A model generated the notes under the pieces. It saw only the letters and a list, made by a program, of their open reading frames with translations. It searched no databases and was not told the origin of the DNA. Made by a program: the position numbers and the translations under genes. Of a stretch of DNA of 64,000 nt, positions 16,165-26,380 are shown in pieces; position 1 is the first letter of the stretch; each line of letters starts with the position of its first letter. The DNA is from Nannocystis sp. (GTDB lineage Bacteria; Myxococcota_A; Polyangia; Nannocystales; Nannocystaceae): NCBI GenBank assembly GCA_016712315.1, contig JADJRG010000023.1, forward strand, positions 62,001 to 126,000, given 5' to 3'.

Positions 16165-18615
16165 ATGTCGTCGACGCAGCAGCCCCCACACGATCGTCGC
16201 CTCGCCCTCACGCTCGCGCTCCTCGCGGCCTGCAACGGCGGCGGCGGCGACACCGAGGGCACCGACACGCAGAGCGGCGTCACGATCACCACCGCCACGA
16301 CGACCAGCACCACCACCGGCCCGACCGGCACGGACACTCAGACCAGCGAGAGCGACACCCTCACCACGACCGACCCGACGGACACCGGCGAGCCCACCTG
16401 CGCCGACACCTGTGAGGGCGGCGTCTGCATCGACGACCTCTGCTGCCCCGCCGAGCTCGCCTGCGGCGCCATCTGCTGTCCTGGAGGACAGGTCTGCTCC
16501 TTCCAGACCTGCGTGCTCCCTGGCGCCACCTGCGTCGACGCCACCGACTGCGGGGAGGAGGAGTACTGCGAGTACTCGCTCGGCGAGGATCGAGAGCCGC
16601 CCGACCCCATGTGTATGGGAGGCGCCTCCCTCGCCACCGGCAAGTGCCTGCCGACCCCGCCCGAGTGCGCCATGGGCGTCGAGCCTGATCCCGACGATCC
16701 CGAGTGCCTCGCCGCCTGCGAGGTCAAGCCGCCGATCGACGACTTCGCGATCCAGCTCAAGTACGCCTGGGGCGGCGAGGTCACCCCGCCCTACTCGAGC
16801 GACGTCATGATGACCCCGATCGTCATCCAGCTCGATGACGACAACTGCGACGGCAAGGTCAACGAGAAGGACATCCCCGAGATCGTCTTCTCCACCTTCA
16901 CCGGCGGCGCCTATTTTAAGCAAGGCGCCTTGCACGCGATCTCGATCGTCGACGGCGCGATCGTCGAGAAGCTCAACATCCCTGACATCACCCAGCCTGG
17001 CGGAGGCCTCGCCGGCGGCGACCTCGACGGCGACGGCGTCCCCGAGATCGTCGCCTGCATGAACCCTGGCCCGGCCGGCATGAGCTGCTGCGACGCCCTC
17101 GCCCAGAACACCGGCGTCATCGCCCTGCGGGCCGACGGCAGCACCTTATGGACCCAGGCCGACAACACCCGCGTCCACTGCGGCTACGAGAGCCCCGCGA
17201 TCGGCGACGTCGACGGGGACGGCGTGCCCGAGGTCCTCGTCGGCTGGACCCTTCTGAGCGGCGTCACCGGCGAGATCCTCAAGGAGCTCGATCCAGCCAC
17301 CCAGTGGAGCGCGCGCCTCACCAGCCTCGTCGACCTCGACGGCGACGGCAGCCTCGACGTCACCGACGGCCAACGCGCCTACAAGGCCACCGGCGAGCTC
17401 CTTTGGGATCTACGCCCCGCCAACGTCAAGGACCCCGCCAACGCGATCCCGATCGGCTACCACGGCGTCGGCGACTTCGACAAAGACGGCGAGCCCGAGG
17501 TCGTCATCATCTCCTCGAGCGGCCCGCACACCATGGCGCTGATCCGCCACGACCCGCGCAGCCTCGACGGCGCCGCCGTCATCCGCAAGGGCGTCGACAT
17601 CAACGACGGCTACTCCACCATCGATTTTTGCAACGCCGGCGCCGAGTACGGCGGAGGCCCCCCCACCGTCGCCGACTTCAACGGCGACGGCGTGCCTGAC
17701 GTCGGCGCCGCTGGAGCGGTCGGCTACATCGTCCTCGACGGCAAGAAGCTCATCGACCCCAACATCGCCACCGAGACCGCCCTGCTCAAGCTGTGGTTTC
17801 GGACCACCAAGGACTGCTCCTCCGCCGTCACCGGCTCCTCCGTCTTCGACTTCAACGGCGACGGCAAGGCTGAGGTCATCTACAACGACGAGAACCACCT
17901 CTGGATGTACGACGGCCTCACCGGCGAGAACCTCATCGAGAGCACCTGCTCGACCACCGGCACCCTCTGGGAGTACCCCCTCGTCGCCGACGTCGACAAC
18001 GACGGCCAAGCCGACATCGTCGTCGCCTCCAACGCCTACGCGGTCACCTGCCCCGACGACAATTCCAAGCAGTCTGGCCTGCGGATCTTCGGCTCGGCCA
18101 GCGGCTCTTGGGTGCGCACCCGGAGGATCTGGAACCAGCACACCTACCACGTGACTAATATTGAAGAGAGCGGCGCCGTACCTGCGGCGGAGACCCCCAA
18201 CTGGACCGTCAAGCGCCTCAACAATTTCCGGCAGAACGTCCAACCTGCGGGTGAGTTCGCCGCCCCGGATCTCACCGGCAAGATCCTCGTCGACTGTCTG
18301 GGCGACTACACCTTGACCGCGCGGATCCGCAACGTCGGCCAAGCCGCGGTGCCCGCCGGCGTCCCGATCGCCTTCTTCGAGGGCCCACCCGCCGAAGGCA
18401 AGCAGCTCGGCCTCATCCTGACCACCAAGGCCCTCTATCCCGCCGAGGCCGAGGACATCATCCTCGTCCTCCCCGATCCGCCGCCCTCGCTCAAGCTGGG
18501 CCTCACCGAGGTCCACGTCGTCATCGATCACGGCATGCCCGAGCACACCTGGACCGAGTGCCGCCTCGACAACAACGAGGTCCACGCCTTCGCCAAGTGC
18601 AGCGTCGCCGGCTGA
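16165..18615 (+). CDS. FG-GAP/VCBS repeat surface lipoprotein
   Basis: An 816-residue predicted lipoprotein. MSSTQQPPHDRRLALTLALL followed by AACN is the signal peptide and lipobox. A Thr-rich linker and a Cys-rich segment (residues about 75-190) follow. The main body carries FG-GAP-type calcium-binding repeats, including GDLDGDGVPEIVA, GDVDGDGVPEVLVG, GDFDKDGEPEVVI, ADFNGDGVPDVGA, FDFNGDGKAEVIYN and ADVDNDGQADIVVAS, which would build a beta-propeller. The C-terminus resembles a CARDB-like adhesion domain (GDYTLTARIRNVGQAAVPAG). The ATG at 16165 is chosen because it starts the signal peptide. The role is probably surface binding; no partner gene is evident. Confidence 0.85.
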   Translation: MSSTQQPPHDRRLALTLALLAACNGGGGDTEGTDTQSGVTITTATTTSTTTGPTGTDTQTSESDTLTTTDPTDTGEPTCADTCEGGVCIDDLCCPAELACGAICCPGGQVCSFQTCVLPGATCVDATDCGEEEYCEYSLGEDREPPDPMCMGGASLATGKCLPTPPECAMGVEPDPDDPECLAACEVKPPIDDFAIQLKYAWGGEVTPPYSSDVMMTPIVIQLDDDNCDGKVNEKDIPEIVFSTFTGGAYFKQGALHAISIVDGAIVEKLNIPDITQPGGGLAGGDLDGDGVPEIVACMNPGPAGMSCCDALAQNTGVIALRADGSTLWTQADNTRVHCGYESPAIGDVDGDGVPEVLVGWTLLSGVTGEILKELDPATQWSARLTSLVDLDGDGSLDVTDGQRAYKATGELLWDLRPANVKDPANAIPIGYHGVGDFDKDGEPEVVIISSSGPHTMALIRHDPRSLDGAAVIRKGVDINDGYSTIDFCNAGAEYGGGPPTVADFNGDGVPDVGAAGAVGYIVLDGKKLIDPNIATETALLKLWFRTTKDCSSAVTGSSVFDFNGDGKAEVIYNDENHLWMYDGLTGENLIESTCSTTGTLWEYPLVADVDNDGQADIVVASNAYAVTCPDDNSKQSGLRIFGSASGSWVRTRRIWNQHTYHVTNIEESGAVPAAETPNWTVKRLNNFRQNVQPAGEFAAPDLTGKILVDCLGDYTLTARIRNVGQAAVPAGVPIAFFEGPPAEGKQLGLILTTKALYPAEAEDIILVLPDPPPSLKLGLTEVHVVIDHGMPEHTWTECRLDNNEVHAFAKCSVAG

Positions 18616-18702
18616 TCGACCGAAGATCCTGCGCGCCCGACGACGCGCACCTCGCAACCCCTTCACTTGGGAGCGCGCGGGGTCAGACCTAGCGTATCGG
18701 GC

Positions 18703-19164
18703 ATGCGCACCACCAAGAGCCTCCTCGCAGCCCTCTTCGCCTCTTTGCTCGCCGCCAGCGGCGCCCTCACCGCCTGCAGCGAGCCTGAGCAGGACGACGT
18801 CGAGCTCACCGAGCTCGGCACCCCCTACGCCACCGCGAACGGCAACTTCGAGTACACCCTCGAGGTCGACGACGCCGCGTCGTGGCCGCCCAAGGCTGGC
18901 GAGATCTTCTTCACGATCCTCATCAACTCGGGCCCCAAGCCGCTCCCCGGCGACTCCCAGTTCGACAAGATCGAGCCGTATCAGCCCAAGTACCTCGCCG
19001 ACAAGGACTTCACCGCCGTGATCCCCACCTACACCGTCGAAGGCCCGAAGCGCTTCCGGATCCGCGCTGAGCTGAGCAAGGCCGGCACCTGGCTCATCCC
19101 CTTGGACTTCATCTCGAGCGACGGCCAGATCGACGACGCCGAGATCGTCCTCGAGACCAAGTAG
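18703..19164 (+). CDS. Small lipoprotein, function unknown
   Basis: A 153-residue predicted lipoprotein. The signal peptide is MRTTKSLLAALFASLLAASG, with the lipobox LTAC shortly after. The mature part is acidic and beta-rich (NFEYTLEVDDAASWPPKAGE, FRIRAELSKAGTWLIPLDF), suggesting an immunoglobulin-like fold. An upstream GTG/ATG 36 bases earlier would add an unlikely prefix. A strong terminator follows within 40 bases. I do not recognise a family. Confidence 0.7.
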   Translation: MRTTKSLLAALFASLLAASGALTACSEPEQDDVELTELGTPYATANGNFEYTLEVDDAASWPPKAGEIFFTILINSGPKPLPGDSQFDKIEPYQPKYLADKDFTAVIPTYTVEGPKRFRIRAELSKAGTWLIPLDFISSDGQIDDAEIVLETK

Positions 19165-19200
19165 CCGCGGCGCCGGAGACCCAAACCAGGTCAAAATCAA

Positions 19201-19243
19201 AACCAAAAAAGAGAGCCCCGCGGGAGGGGCTCTCTTTTTTGGT
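19201..19243. terminator. Strong bidirectional intrinsic terminator
   Basis: A near-perfect 19-bp inverted repeat with arms AACCAAAAAAGAGAGCCCC and its complement, separated by a short GCGGGA-type loop and flanked by A- and T-runs. It can end the lipoprotein transcript on the plus strand and the tRNA transcript on the minus strand. Confidence 0.92.
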
Positions 19244-19253
19244 TTTTCACTTG

Positions 19254-19327
19254 CGCACCCGGAAGGATTCGAACCTACGACCCTCGGTTCCGTAGACCGA
19301 TGCTCTATCCAACTGAGCTACGGGTGC
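19254..19327 (-). tRNA. tRNA-Arg (anticodon ACG)
   Basis: The minus strand folds into a full cloverleaf. Acceptor arms GCACCCG and CGGGTGC pair perfectly, the D-arm is GCTCAGTTGGATAGAGC, the anticodon arm TCGGT-CTACGGA-ACCGA exposes ACG, and the T-arm carries GGTTCGAATCC. The discriminator base is G and no CCA is encoded. A34 would be converted to inosine by TadA to read CGN codons. Confidence 0.97.
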
Positions 19328-19479
19328 AACGCACGCTTCAATTTTGAGGAAACGCCCGGGCTCGCCAGGGGTGGCGGAAGGTAACAGGGGTCATCCCCGA
19401 GCACAAGGGTCGAAAGCAGGTTCGCGCCCCTTTTTTCGTGTGCATCGTCACGCATCTCCGACACCCGGCGGGGACGGCG

Positions 19480-22143
19480 CTACACCACCACGTTCACCAG
19501 CTTGCCAGGCACATAGATCACCCGCTTCGGCGTCGCGCCGGCCAAGTGCCGCTGCACGTCAACATCCGCCAAGGCCGCGCTGATCACCCCGTCCTTCTCG
19601 GTCTCACGGGGCACCGTCAGCTCTGCCCGTCGTTTCCCGTTGATCTGCACCACCAGCGTCAACGTCGCCTCCACCAGCAGCCGCGGATCTGCCGCCGGCC
19701 ACGGCTCGTAGGCCAGCGTCGTCGTCCCGCCGAGCGCCTGCCACAGCTCCTCTGCCAGGTGCGGCGCGAATGGCGCGAGCAGCAGCATCAACTGCGCCAA
19801 CGCCGCTCGGGGCGCCGGCTCCCCCGCCTGCGCGATATCACGCACGAACACCATCATCGACGAGATCGCCGTATTAAACGCCAGCCGCTCGATCCGGTCG
19901 CTCACCTCGTGGATCGTCCGGTGCAGCAGCCGCTGCTGGCGCTCGCTGCCCTCCCCCTCGGCCAGGGTACGCAGCACATCGGCCGCCCCCTCGCGCTCCT
20001 CGAAGACCAGGCGATACACCCGCTGCAGGAAGCGATAGCAGCCGCTCACCCCGTCGGGCTGCCACGGCGCGCTCTGCTCCAGCGGCCCCATAAACATCTC
20101 GTACAGGCGCATCGTGTCCGCCCCGTACGCCCGGATCACGTCGTCGGGGTTCACCACGTTCCCCCGGCTCTTCGACATCTTGTCCCACTGCACCGTCACC
20201 GGCTCGCCCGTCGCCTTCACCACGAGCGCGTCGCTCCCTGGCGCCGCCGGCTCCACCTCATCCGGCTTAAAGATCACCTGCTTCCCGCTCGCGTCGCGCC
20301 GCGGCGGCGCCGGGTAGTACGTCGCCCCCAGCACCATGCCTTGGTTCACCAGCCGCTTAAACGGCTCCTTCGAGCCCACCAGCCCCAGATCAAACAGCAC
20401 CTTGTGCCAGAAGCGCGCGTAGAGCAGGTGCAACACCGCGTGCTCTGCCCCGCCCACGTACAGATCCACCGGCAGCCAGTAGTCTGCGGCCTCCCTCGAG
20501 AACGGCGCCGCGTCGTTCTCCGGGTCCATGAAGCGCAGGTAGTACCAGCAGCTCCCCGCCCACTGCGGCATCGTATTGGTCTCGCGCAGCGATCCGTCGG
20601 GCAGCTCGCGCCACGCCTTCGCCTTCGCCAGCGGCGGCTCGCCGCTCTCGCTCGGGTTGAAGTCGGCCATCGGCGGCAGCGTCACCGGCAGCGCCGCCTC
20701 GGGCACCGCCGCCACCACCCCGTCGGCCTGGTGGATCAGCGGGAACGGCTCGCCCCAGTAGCGTTGCCGCGAGAACAGCCAGTCGCGCAGCTTGAACGTC
20801 ACCCGGCGCCGCCCCAACCCCGCCGCCTCCAGCACCTCGGTCATCCGGGCCTTCGCCGCCGCCGTCCCCAGCCCGTCCAGCGGCCCTGAGCGCACCGCCA
20901 CCCCTTCGCCGACAAAAGCCTCGGCCTGCACATCCTCCCCGCCGGCCACCACCTCGACGATCGGCAGCCCCATCGCCTTCGCGAAGGCGTGGTCGCGCGC
21001 GTCGTGCCCCGGCACCGCCATAATCGCCCCCGTCCCGTAGCCCATCAGCACGTAGTCGCTGATCCAGATCGGGATCGCCGCCCCATTCGCCGGGTTCTTC
21101 GCGAAGGCCCCGGTGAACGCCCCGGTCTTCTGCCCCTCTGCCGCCTCGGCTTGCCGCTCTCGCTCGCTGCGCCGAGCAGCCCGGGCCACATACGCATCCA
21201 CCTCAGCCCGCGCCGCCGCCGTCGTGATCGAGCCGACCAGCGGGTGCTCTGGCGCCAGCACCATATACGTCGCCCCGAACAGCGTATCGGGGCGGGTCGT
21301 GAACACCGTCACCTTGCCCGCCTCGCCGTCCACCCCCACCACCTGAAAATCCACCTCGGCTCCTTCGGAGCGGCCGATCCAGTGGCGCTGCATCTCGATC
21401 ACGCTGGTCGGCCACTCCAGCCCCTCGAGGTCGCTCAGCAGCCGCTCCGCGTACGCCGTGATCCGCAGCATCCACTGCCGCATCGGCCGCCGCACCACCT
21501 CGTAGCCCTGCTCCACGTGCTCGGCGACCTCCTCGTTCGCCAGCACCACCCGCAGCGCCGGGCACCAGTTGACCGGCGCCTCGTGCAAGTACGCCAGCCG
21601 ATGCGCGTCTTGGAAGCGCCGCACCGCCGCGGGCCCTTCATCCTGCACCGCGCCAGGGATCGGCAGCTCCGCGATCGGCCGCGCGCGCCCCGCGGCCGCG
21701 TCGTACCAGGAGCCCCAGATCTGCAAGAAGATCCACTGCGTCCACTTGAAGTAGCGAGGCGAGGTCGTATCGATCTCCCGCGCCCAGTCGTAGGAGAAGC
21801 CCAACATCTTGAGCTGCTCCTTGAACTTCGCCACGCACTCCGCCGTACGCGTCGCCGGGTGCGTACCCGTCTTGATCGCGTACTGCTCCGCCGGCAGCCC
21901 GAACGCGTCCCAGCCCATCGGGTGCAGCACCGAGAACCCCTGCATCCGCTTATAGCGCGCGATGATGTCCGTCGCCGTATAGCCCTCCGGGTGCCCCACA
22001 TGCAGCCCATCGCCGGACGGGTACGGGAACATATCCAGCACGTAGTACTTCGGCCGCCCTGGCGTCATCGTCGCCGCGAAGGTCGCGTGTTCGTCCCAAA
22101 ACCGCTGCCAGCGCCCCTCGATCGTGCGGAAGTCGTAGCTCAT
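19480..22143 (-). CDS. leuS: Leucine-tRNA ligase
   Basis: An 887-residue class I aminoacyl-tRNA synthetase charging tRNA-Leu in the cytoplasm. The N-terminus MSYDFRTIEGRWQRFWDEH is standard. The HIGH-type motif appears as HVGHPEGYTATDI, the editing domain spans about residues 225-420 (TTRPDTLFGATY), and the KMSKS loop is WDKMSKSRGNVVNPDD near residue 635. The C-terminal anticodon-binding and small domains are complete, ending in YVPGKLVNVVV. The ATG at 22143 is chosen; the frame is open further upstream but overlaps the next gene. It lies downstream of no obvious operon partner and is followed by tRNA-Arg on the same strand. Confidence 0.97.
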   Translation of the reverse strand: MSYDFRTIEGRWQRFWDEHATFAATMTPGRPKYYVLDMFPYPSGDGLHVGHPEGYTATDIIARYKRMQGFSVLHPMGWDAFGLPAEQYAIKTGTHPATRTAECVAKFKEQLKMLGFSYDWAREIDTTSPRYFKWTQWIFLQIWGSWYDAAAGRARPIAELPIPGAVQDEGPAAVRRFQDAHRLAYLHEAPVNWCPALRVVLANEEVAEHVEQGYEVVRRPMRQWMLRITAYAERLLSDLEGLEWPTSVIEMQRHWIGRSEGAEVDFQVVGVDGEAGKVTVFTTRPDTLFGATYMVLAPEHPLVGSITTAAARAEVDAYVARAARRSERERQAEAAEGQKTGAFTGAFAKNPANGAAIPIWISDYVLMGYGTGAIMAVPGHDARDHAFAKAMGLPIVEVVAGGEDVQAEAFVGEGVAVRSGPLDGLGTAAAKARMTEVLEAAGLGRRRVTFKLRDWLFSRQRYWGEPFPLIHQADGVVAAVPEAALPVTLPPMADFNPSESGEPPLAKAKAWRELPDGSLRETNTMPQWAGSCWYYLRFMDPENDAAPFSREAADYWLPVDLYVGGAEHAVLHLLYARFWHKVLFDLGLVGSKEPFKRLVNQGMVLGATYYPAPPRRDASGKQVIFKPDEVEPAAPGSDALVVKATGEPVTVQWDKMSKSRGNVVNPDDVIRAYGADTMRLYEMFMGPLEQSAPWQPDGVSGCYRFLQRVYRLVFEEREGAADVLRTLAEGEGSERQQRLLHRTIHEVSDRIERLAFNTAISSMMVFVRDIAQAGEPAPRAALAQLMLLLAPFAPHLAEELWQALGGTTTLAYEPWPAADPRLLVEATLTLVVQINGKRRAELTVPRETEKDGVISAALADVDVQRHLAGATPKRVIYVPGKLVNVVV

Positions 22144-22270
22144 GCGCGCGAACGCTAGTCCGCCCCCGCCGCCTTGCCAAGGGGGGTCAACCGAGGGGGA
22201 CCCCGCCCCTGCCGCTCGCCCGCCAGGCCCTCCACCCCACGCCCGCGCCCCCAGCAGTACACTCGCGGGG

Positions 22271-24199
22271 ATGCCCAGATCCGCCCCTTCCCGCGCGTTA
22301 CCGCTCCTCCTGCTCGTCGCCTGCCCCAGCCCGCCAGTCGGCACCACCGACACTGACGCCGCCACCACCGGCGCCACGACAACGACCACCGCCTCCACCA
22401 CCGACGCCGAGACCACCGGCGAGCCCCCTCCGCCCCTCGAGGGCTACGCCGATCTCCACCTCCACATGTTCGCCGAGGACGCCTTCGGCGGCGGGTGGCT
22501 GCACGGCGCCGCGGTCGGCCCAGCCGACGCCGTGCTCGCCCTCTGCGACGGCGGTGAACCTGGCGATCACGCCCGCCTCCGCCCCGACATCGACACACTG
22601 TTTCAGGGCTGCGACCAAGCCGTGCTCGACGACGCGATCGCCCAGACCCCCCTGCTCGCCGTCCTCCTCTCCCTCGGGGGCGAGGGCGTCTCCGAGCTCT
22701 TGGGGGACATCCAAGGCAGCAGCGGGGACACCGGCAAGCACCAAGATCGCCGCGACGGCTGGCCCACCTTACACGGGTGGCCGCGCTGGGACGTCATCGC
22801 CCACCAACAATCCTGGGAGGGGTGGTTATATGACGCGTACGAGTCTGGCCTCCGCGTCGAGGTCATCTCCGCGGTCAGCTTCGACTGGCTCTGCCGCGCC
22901 TTACCCCCCGAAAACCTCCTCCGTCCGCAGTGCGACGAGATGGCCGACGTCCGGATCCAGCTCGAGAAGGCCAACGCCTTCGCCGCCGCCAATGATTGGG
23001 CCGAGATCGCCCTCAGCGCCGCCGACGCCCGCCGGATCGTCGGCGAGGGCAAGCTCGCCCTCGTCCTCAGCGTCGAGGCCTCCCACATCTTCGGCGCAGG
23101 AGACTGGCGCGCCCAGCTCGACGAGCTCGAGGCCCTCGGCGTGCGCACCTTCCAGCTCGTCCACCAGCTCGACAACCGCTTCGGCGGCGCCGCCCCGCAC
23201 AACACCATCTTCCACGTCGCGCAGTTCGGCGAGTCCTGTCACGTCGACACCGACTGCGGCCTCACCACCCCTGACGTCACCCTCGGCTTCGACGTCGACG
23301 CCGACTGCAAGAACGTCCGCGGCCTCACCGAGGAGGGCCGCGCCGTCGTCGCGGAGATGATCGACCGCGGCATGCTCATCGATCTCGCCCACATGTCGGA
23401 GGCCATGGTCCAGGGCGTGTATCAGCTCGCGGTCGAGCGCCAGTACTACCCCCTCTATTTCTCGCACGCGCACCTCCGCGAGATCATGCTCCCAGCCAAG
23501 GGCAAAGAGGAGAAGACCACCCCCGCCCCGATCGTCGCCATGGTCCGCGAGACCGGCGGCATGATCGGCCTGCGCACCGCCCCCGAGGAGGTCAACACCT
23601 ACGAGCCCTCCGCCGTCGCCAACACCTGCCACGGCAGCGCCCGCTCCTTCGCCCAGGCCTACGATTTTGGCCGCCTCGGCCTCAAGGTCGCCCTCGGCCT
23701 CGGCTCCGACTTCAACGGGTTTATCCAGCAGACCCGCCCCCGCTTCGGCCCTGACGCCTGCTCCGCCTCCTTCGCCGAGGAGGCGCAGTGCCAGGCGCGA
23801 GACGAGCGCGGCCAAGGACTGCCACCTCTCGCTGTAGATTATGACAACACTGGACTCGGCCACATCGGCCAGCTCGGCCAGCTCCTCGACGACCTCGATC
23901 AACACGGCAGCGACACAGCCCCCCTCCGCCGCTCCGCCGACGACTTCGTCCGCATGTGGGAGCGCGCCAGCGGCCCGCGCGGCGGCCCCGCCGACGATCC
24001 CGCCGACATCGACCTCAGCGGCATCACCGTCCTACCCGCCCACGCGGCCCGCCGCGGCGCCCTCCCCAAGGAGTGCGACCGAGCCTACTGCCCAGGCGCC
24101 CTCCTCAGCGGCGCCGAGTGCCGCTTCGACGCCGAGTGTGAGAGCGGCGAGTGCCAAGGCGCCGGCGAGTGCGGCGCCCCCCGGGGACTCTGTCAATAA
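22271..24199 (+). CDS. Lipoprotein amidohydrolase, membrane dipeptidase (M19)-like
   Basis: A 642-residue predicted lipoprotein. MPRSAPSRALPLLLLVAC gives the signal peptide and lipobox, then a Thr-rich linker. The metal-dependent hydrolase body begins with GYADLHLHMFAED (HxH motif) and continues with LSVEASHIFGAGDW, MLIDLAHMSEAM, YFSHAHLREIML and ALGLGSDFNGF, which together supply the His, Glu and Asp ligands of the renal-dipeptidase/amidohydrolase group. The last 60 residues are Cys-rich (CRFDAECESGECQGAGECG). The enzyme would sit on the outer or inner membrane surface. The substrate is unknown; a dipeptide or cyclic amide is likely from family. Confidence 0.8.
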   Translation: MPRSAPSRALPLLLLVACPSPPVGTTDTDAATTGATTTTTASTTDAETTGEPPPPLEGYADLHLHMFAEDAFGGGWLHGAAVGPADAVLALCDGGEPGDHARLRPDIDTLFQGCDQAVLDDAIAQTPLLAVLLSLGGEGVSELLGDIQGSSGDTGKHQDRRDGWPTLHGWPRWDVIAHQQSWEGWLYDAYESGLRVEVISAVSFDWLCRALPPENLLRPQCDEMADVRIQLEKANAFAAANDWAEIALSAADARRIVGEGKLALVLSVEASHIFGAGDWRAQLDELEALGVRTFQLVHQLDNRFGGAAPHNTIFHVAQFGESCHVDTDCGLTTPDVTLGFDVDADCKNVRGLTEEGRAVVAEMIDRGMLIDLAHMSEAMVQGVYQLAVERQYYPLYFSHAHLREIMLPAKGKEEKTTPAPIVAMVRETGGMIGLRTAPEEVNTYEPSAVANTCHGSARSFAQAYDFGRLGLKVALGLGSDFNGFIQQTRPRFGPDACSASFAEEAQCQARDERGQGLPPLAVDYDNTGLGHIGQLGQLLDDLDQHGSDTAPLRRSADDFVRMWERASGPRGGPADDPADIDLSGITVLPAHAARRGALPKECDRAYCPGALLSGAECRFDAECESGECQGAGECGAPRGLCQ

Positions 24200-24306
24200 A
24201 GCATCCCCCTCGTGAACCCCGCCGCGGCGCCCGCCGGCTCGCGGATCTGGCGGACACGCGGCACGCGGAGGCGCTCCGCGCGGCCGGTGTGATGTTCGCC
24301 CGGCGA

Positions 24307-24861
24307 TCAGGCGCACCAGGTCACGGTCAGGGCCTGCTTCACCGAGCTCCGGAGCGCGAGCAGCTGCGTGTCGGTCGTCGGCGCGGCGCCGATGGCGAAG
24401 GCGTAGTTGATCGGCGAGGTGATCCCTTGGTCGGCCTCGTCGCTGATCGTGAGGCTCATACCGTCGTCGGCCAGGTGCCCGGAGAGGAGGGCGCTCTGCG
24501 GGCAGAGGCCCTTGTAGTAGCGCTGCTCCAGCGAGTCGTAGTCGTAGACCGCGAAGATGAGGCCGATCGCCGCGACGCCGGGGCCAGCGGCGAGGTGCTT
24601 GGCGAGCTTCTTGCGGTTCGCGGCGGAGACCTGGCCCATCAGATAGATCGGGTCGGCGGCGCGGCCGGCCCAGGAGCAGCCGCTGAGCACCGCGACCGCC
24701 GCGAGCGTGGTCGCGGGCGCGAGCGGATCCTTGACGCTGAGATCGGCGGTCAGCTCCTTCCCGGCGAGCGTAAGCCGGGTGATGTGGCCTACCGTCGCGC
24801 GGACGCCGACCTTGAACTGAAACCCCTGGTAGATGTCACAATCGCGCTGATAGGAGGACAT
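24307..24861 (-). CDS. Hypothetical protein
   Basis: A 184-residue protein I do not recognise. It has no signal peptide. The sequence is beta-rich with FQFKVGVRATVGHITRLTL, ADPIYLMGQVSAANRKKLAK and IGLIFAVYDYDSLEQRYYKG, and ends in cysteine (TVTWCA). Codon use is like its neighbours. It is convergent with the dipeptidase gene and divergent from the trypsin-like gene. Confidence 0.6.
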   Translation of the reverse strand: MSSYQRDCDIYQGFQFKVGVRATVGHITRLTLAGKELTADLSVKDPLAPATTLAAVAVLSGCSWAGRAADPIYLMGQVSAANRKKLAKHLAAGPGVAAIGLIFAVYDYDSLEQRYYKGLCPQSALLSGHLADDGMSLTISDEADQGITSPINYAFAIGAAPTTDTQLLALRSSVKQALTVTWCA

Positions 24862-25105
24862 ACCTGGGAATCGTCCAGGCCCGGGCCTCGGCGGTCAAGA
24901 GCCGTCCTCAGGGCGACACCGCGCGAGCCACGGGCGATCCGAGCGCGACGAGAAGATGACCCCTGGGACACCCCGTGGATGCCCCATGGGGAGCCGTAGC
25001 CAGCGGGACCGCGCGGGCGCGACGATCGAAAAAAGACCAATCATTTCAAATCGATGAATGCGGCTCGCTGCTTGCTTTAGGTCGAGGCAAGGACGAACCG
25101 ACCCC
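24862..25105. other. Divergent intergenic region
   Basis: 244 bp separating two divergent genes. An A/T-rich patch near 25030-25060 (GAAAAAAGACCAATCATTTC) is the likely promoter region for the protease gene. No RNA gene or repeat was seen. Confidence 0.3.
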
Positions 25106-26334
25106 ATGACTCACCACCGATCCTCGACTGTCTCCCTGCGCCTCGCGCGTAAGTCCTCCGCTCTGCTCGCCCTCTCACTGCTGATGAGCGCCTGCGCCGA
25201 CATGCCCGATGAGCCCGACACCGAGCAGCTCGACGCCGAACCCGCGTACGAGCTGGTGGCCGGCGACTATCCCTATCGCGACGGCGACGCCACGGTCTGC
25301 TCGGTCTGGCAGGCCGATCTCGGCGAGGAAGGAGTCCACCGGTGGACCGAATTTTACCTCCTCGGCCGCATGAACGAGGAGCTCGCCGCGGATCGAGAGT
25401 GGCAGCGGTACTTCGGCCTCGACCGCATCGCGACTTGCGACCAAGCGCGCGACTATCAGGAGGCGCGCGTCGAGTACGAGGAGGCCACGGCGCCCGCGCC
25501 CGATCCCTCGACAGGCGGCAACTACCCGAGGAGCCCGTCGACGCGCTGACCCCGCGGGTCGGCGAGGCCGACGGCGAATCGAACCACCCAGCGGTCGTCC
25601 GCCTGACGCGCAACCTCAGCGGCGTCCAGAACGGCACCTCCAACGGCTGCAGCGGCACCCTCATCCACCCGCGCGCGGTCCTCACCGCGGCTCACTGCTT
25701 CCCCGCGGGAGCGACCTCGATGTCCCTGCGGCGCGAGGATGACGGCGCGGTCCAGCCCTGGGTGACCCTGAGCGCCACCGTGTACCGGCACGGCAATTAC
25801 ACCGGCGTCGGCGACCCGGGCGATGACATCGGCTTGGTGGTCTTCGACGACCCGATCGCGGGCGTCGATGCGGGCCCCGATACCATGAGGGTGCTGGTCT
25901 CACCGATGGGCGCGGGCGATCGCATCGTCTTCCACGGGTGGGGCATCGCCACCCACGAGGGGACCGGGGCGGGCATCCTCCGCTACGGCTCCGTATACAT
26001 CGACTGGGCCAGCTCGCGGCACTTCACGGACGAAGTGGTCAAGGGCGGCGCGAGGATCTGCAAGGGCGACTCGGGCGGTACAGCCCGGCTCGAGCGCTCG
26101 TCCAACAACCTGACCTTCGACCTCGTGGGCGGCATGGCCTCCGAGTATGAGGTGGGCAGCGACTTCTGCCCGTACCCTGGCGGCACACAGCGCTGGGCGG
26201 CGACCGCCGACAAGATCGCGTGGATCGAGGCGCGCCTGCTCCTCAACGGGATCGACCTAACCCCCGGGGACGGCGACACCACCGCCTGCCTCCGCGCCTC
26301 GCAGTCCGGCCGCGATTATATGCGCTGCTGGTGA
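25106..26334 (+). CDS. Trypsin-like serine protease lipoprotein, frameshifted
   Basis: Two overlapping frames form one gene. The first, from the ATG at 25106, has a signal peptide with lipobox LLMSAC and runs to a stop at 25549. The second carries the S1 protease domain: SGTLIHPRAVLTAAHC (His), DPGDDIGLVVFDD (Asp) and ARICKGDSGGTARL (Ser). A -1 change between about 25,500 and 25,550 joins them as PSTGGN to PEEPVDALTPRVGEADGE without loss of sense. Either the assembly lacks one base here or the gene is recently inactivated. No slippery heptamer for programmed shifting was seen. If intact, the product is an exported, lipid-anchored protease of about 408 residues. Confidence 0.8.
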
Positions 26335-26346
26335 GGCGACCGAGCT

Positions 26347-26377
26347 GGGCCTCTCCGGGACCCACCCGGAGAGGCCC
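26347..26377. terminator. Hairpin between convergent genes
   Basis: A perfect 13-bp stem, GGGCCTCTCCGGG and its complement, with a five-base loop lies exactly between the stops of two convergent genes. It lacks a T-run on either side, so it may be a transcription-blocking hairpin rather than a classic terminator. Confidence 0.7.
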
Positions 26378-26380
26378 CCA

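Noticed and set aside
19330..19479. Small RNA or second tRNA between tRNA-Arg and leuS
   Set aside because: No cloverleaf or strong stem-loop with T-run could be drawn; only a short run of T near 19,432.
25500..25560. Programmed -1 ribosomal frameshift in the trypsin-like gene
   Set aside because: No X-XXY-YYZ slippery heptamer or clear downstream pseudoknot was seen, and similar single-base breaks occur in many unrelated genes of the window.
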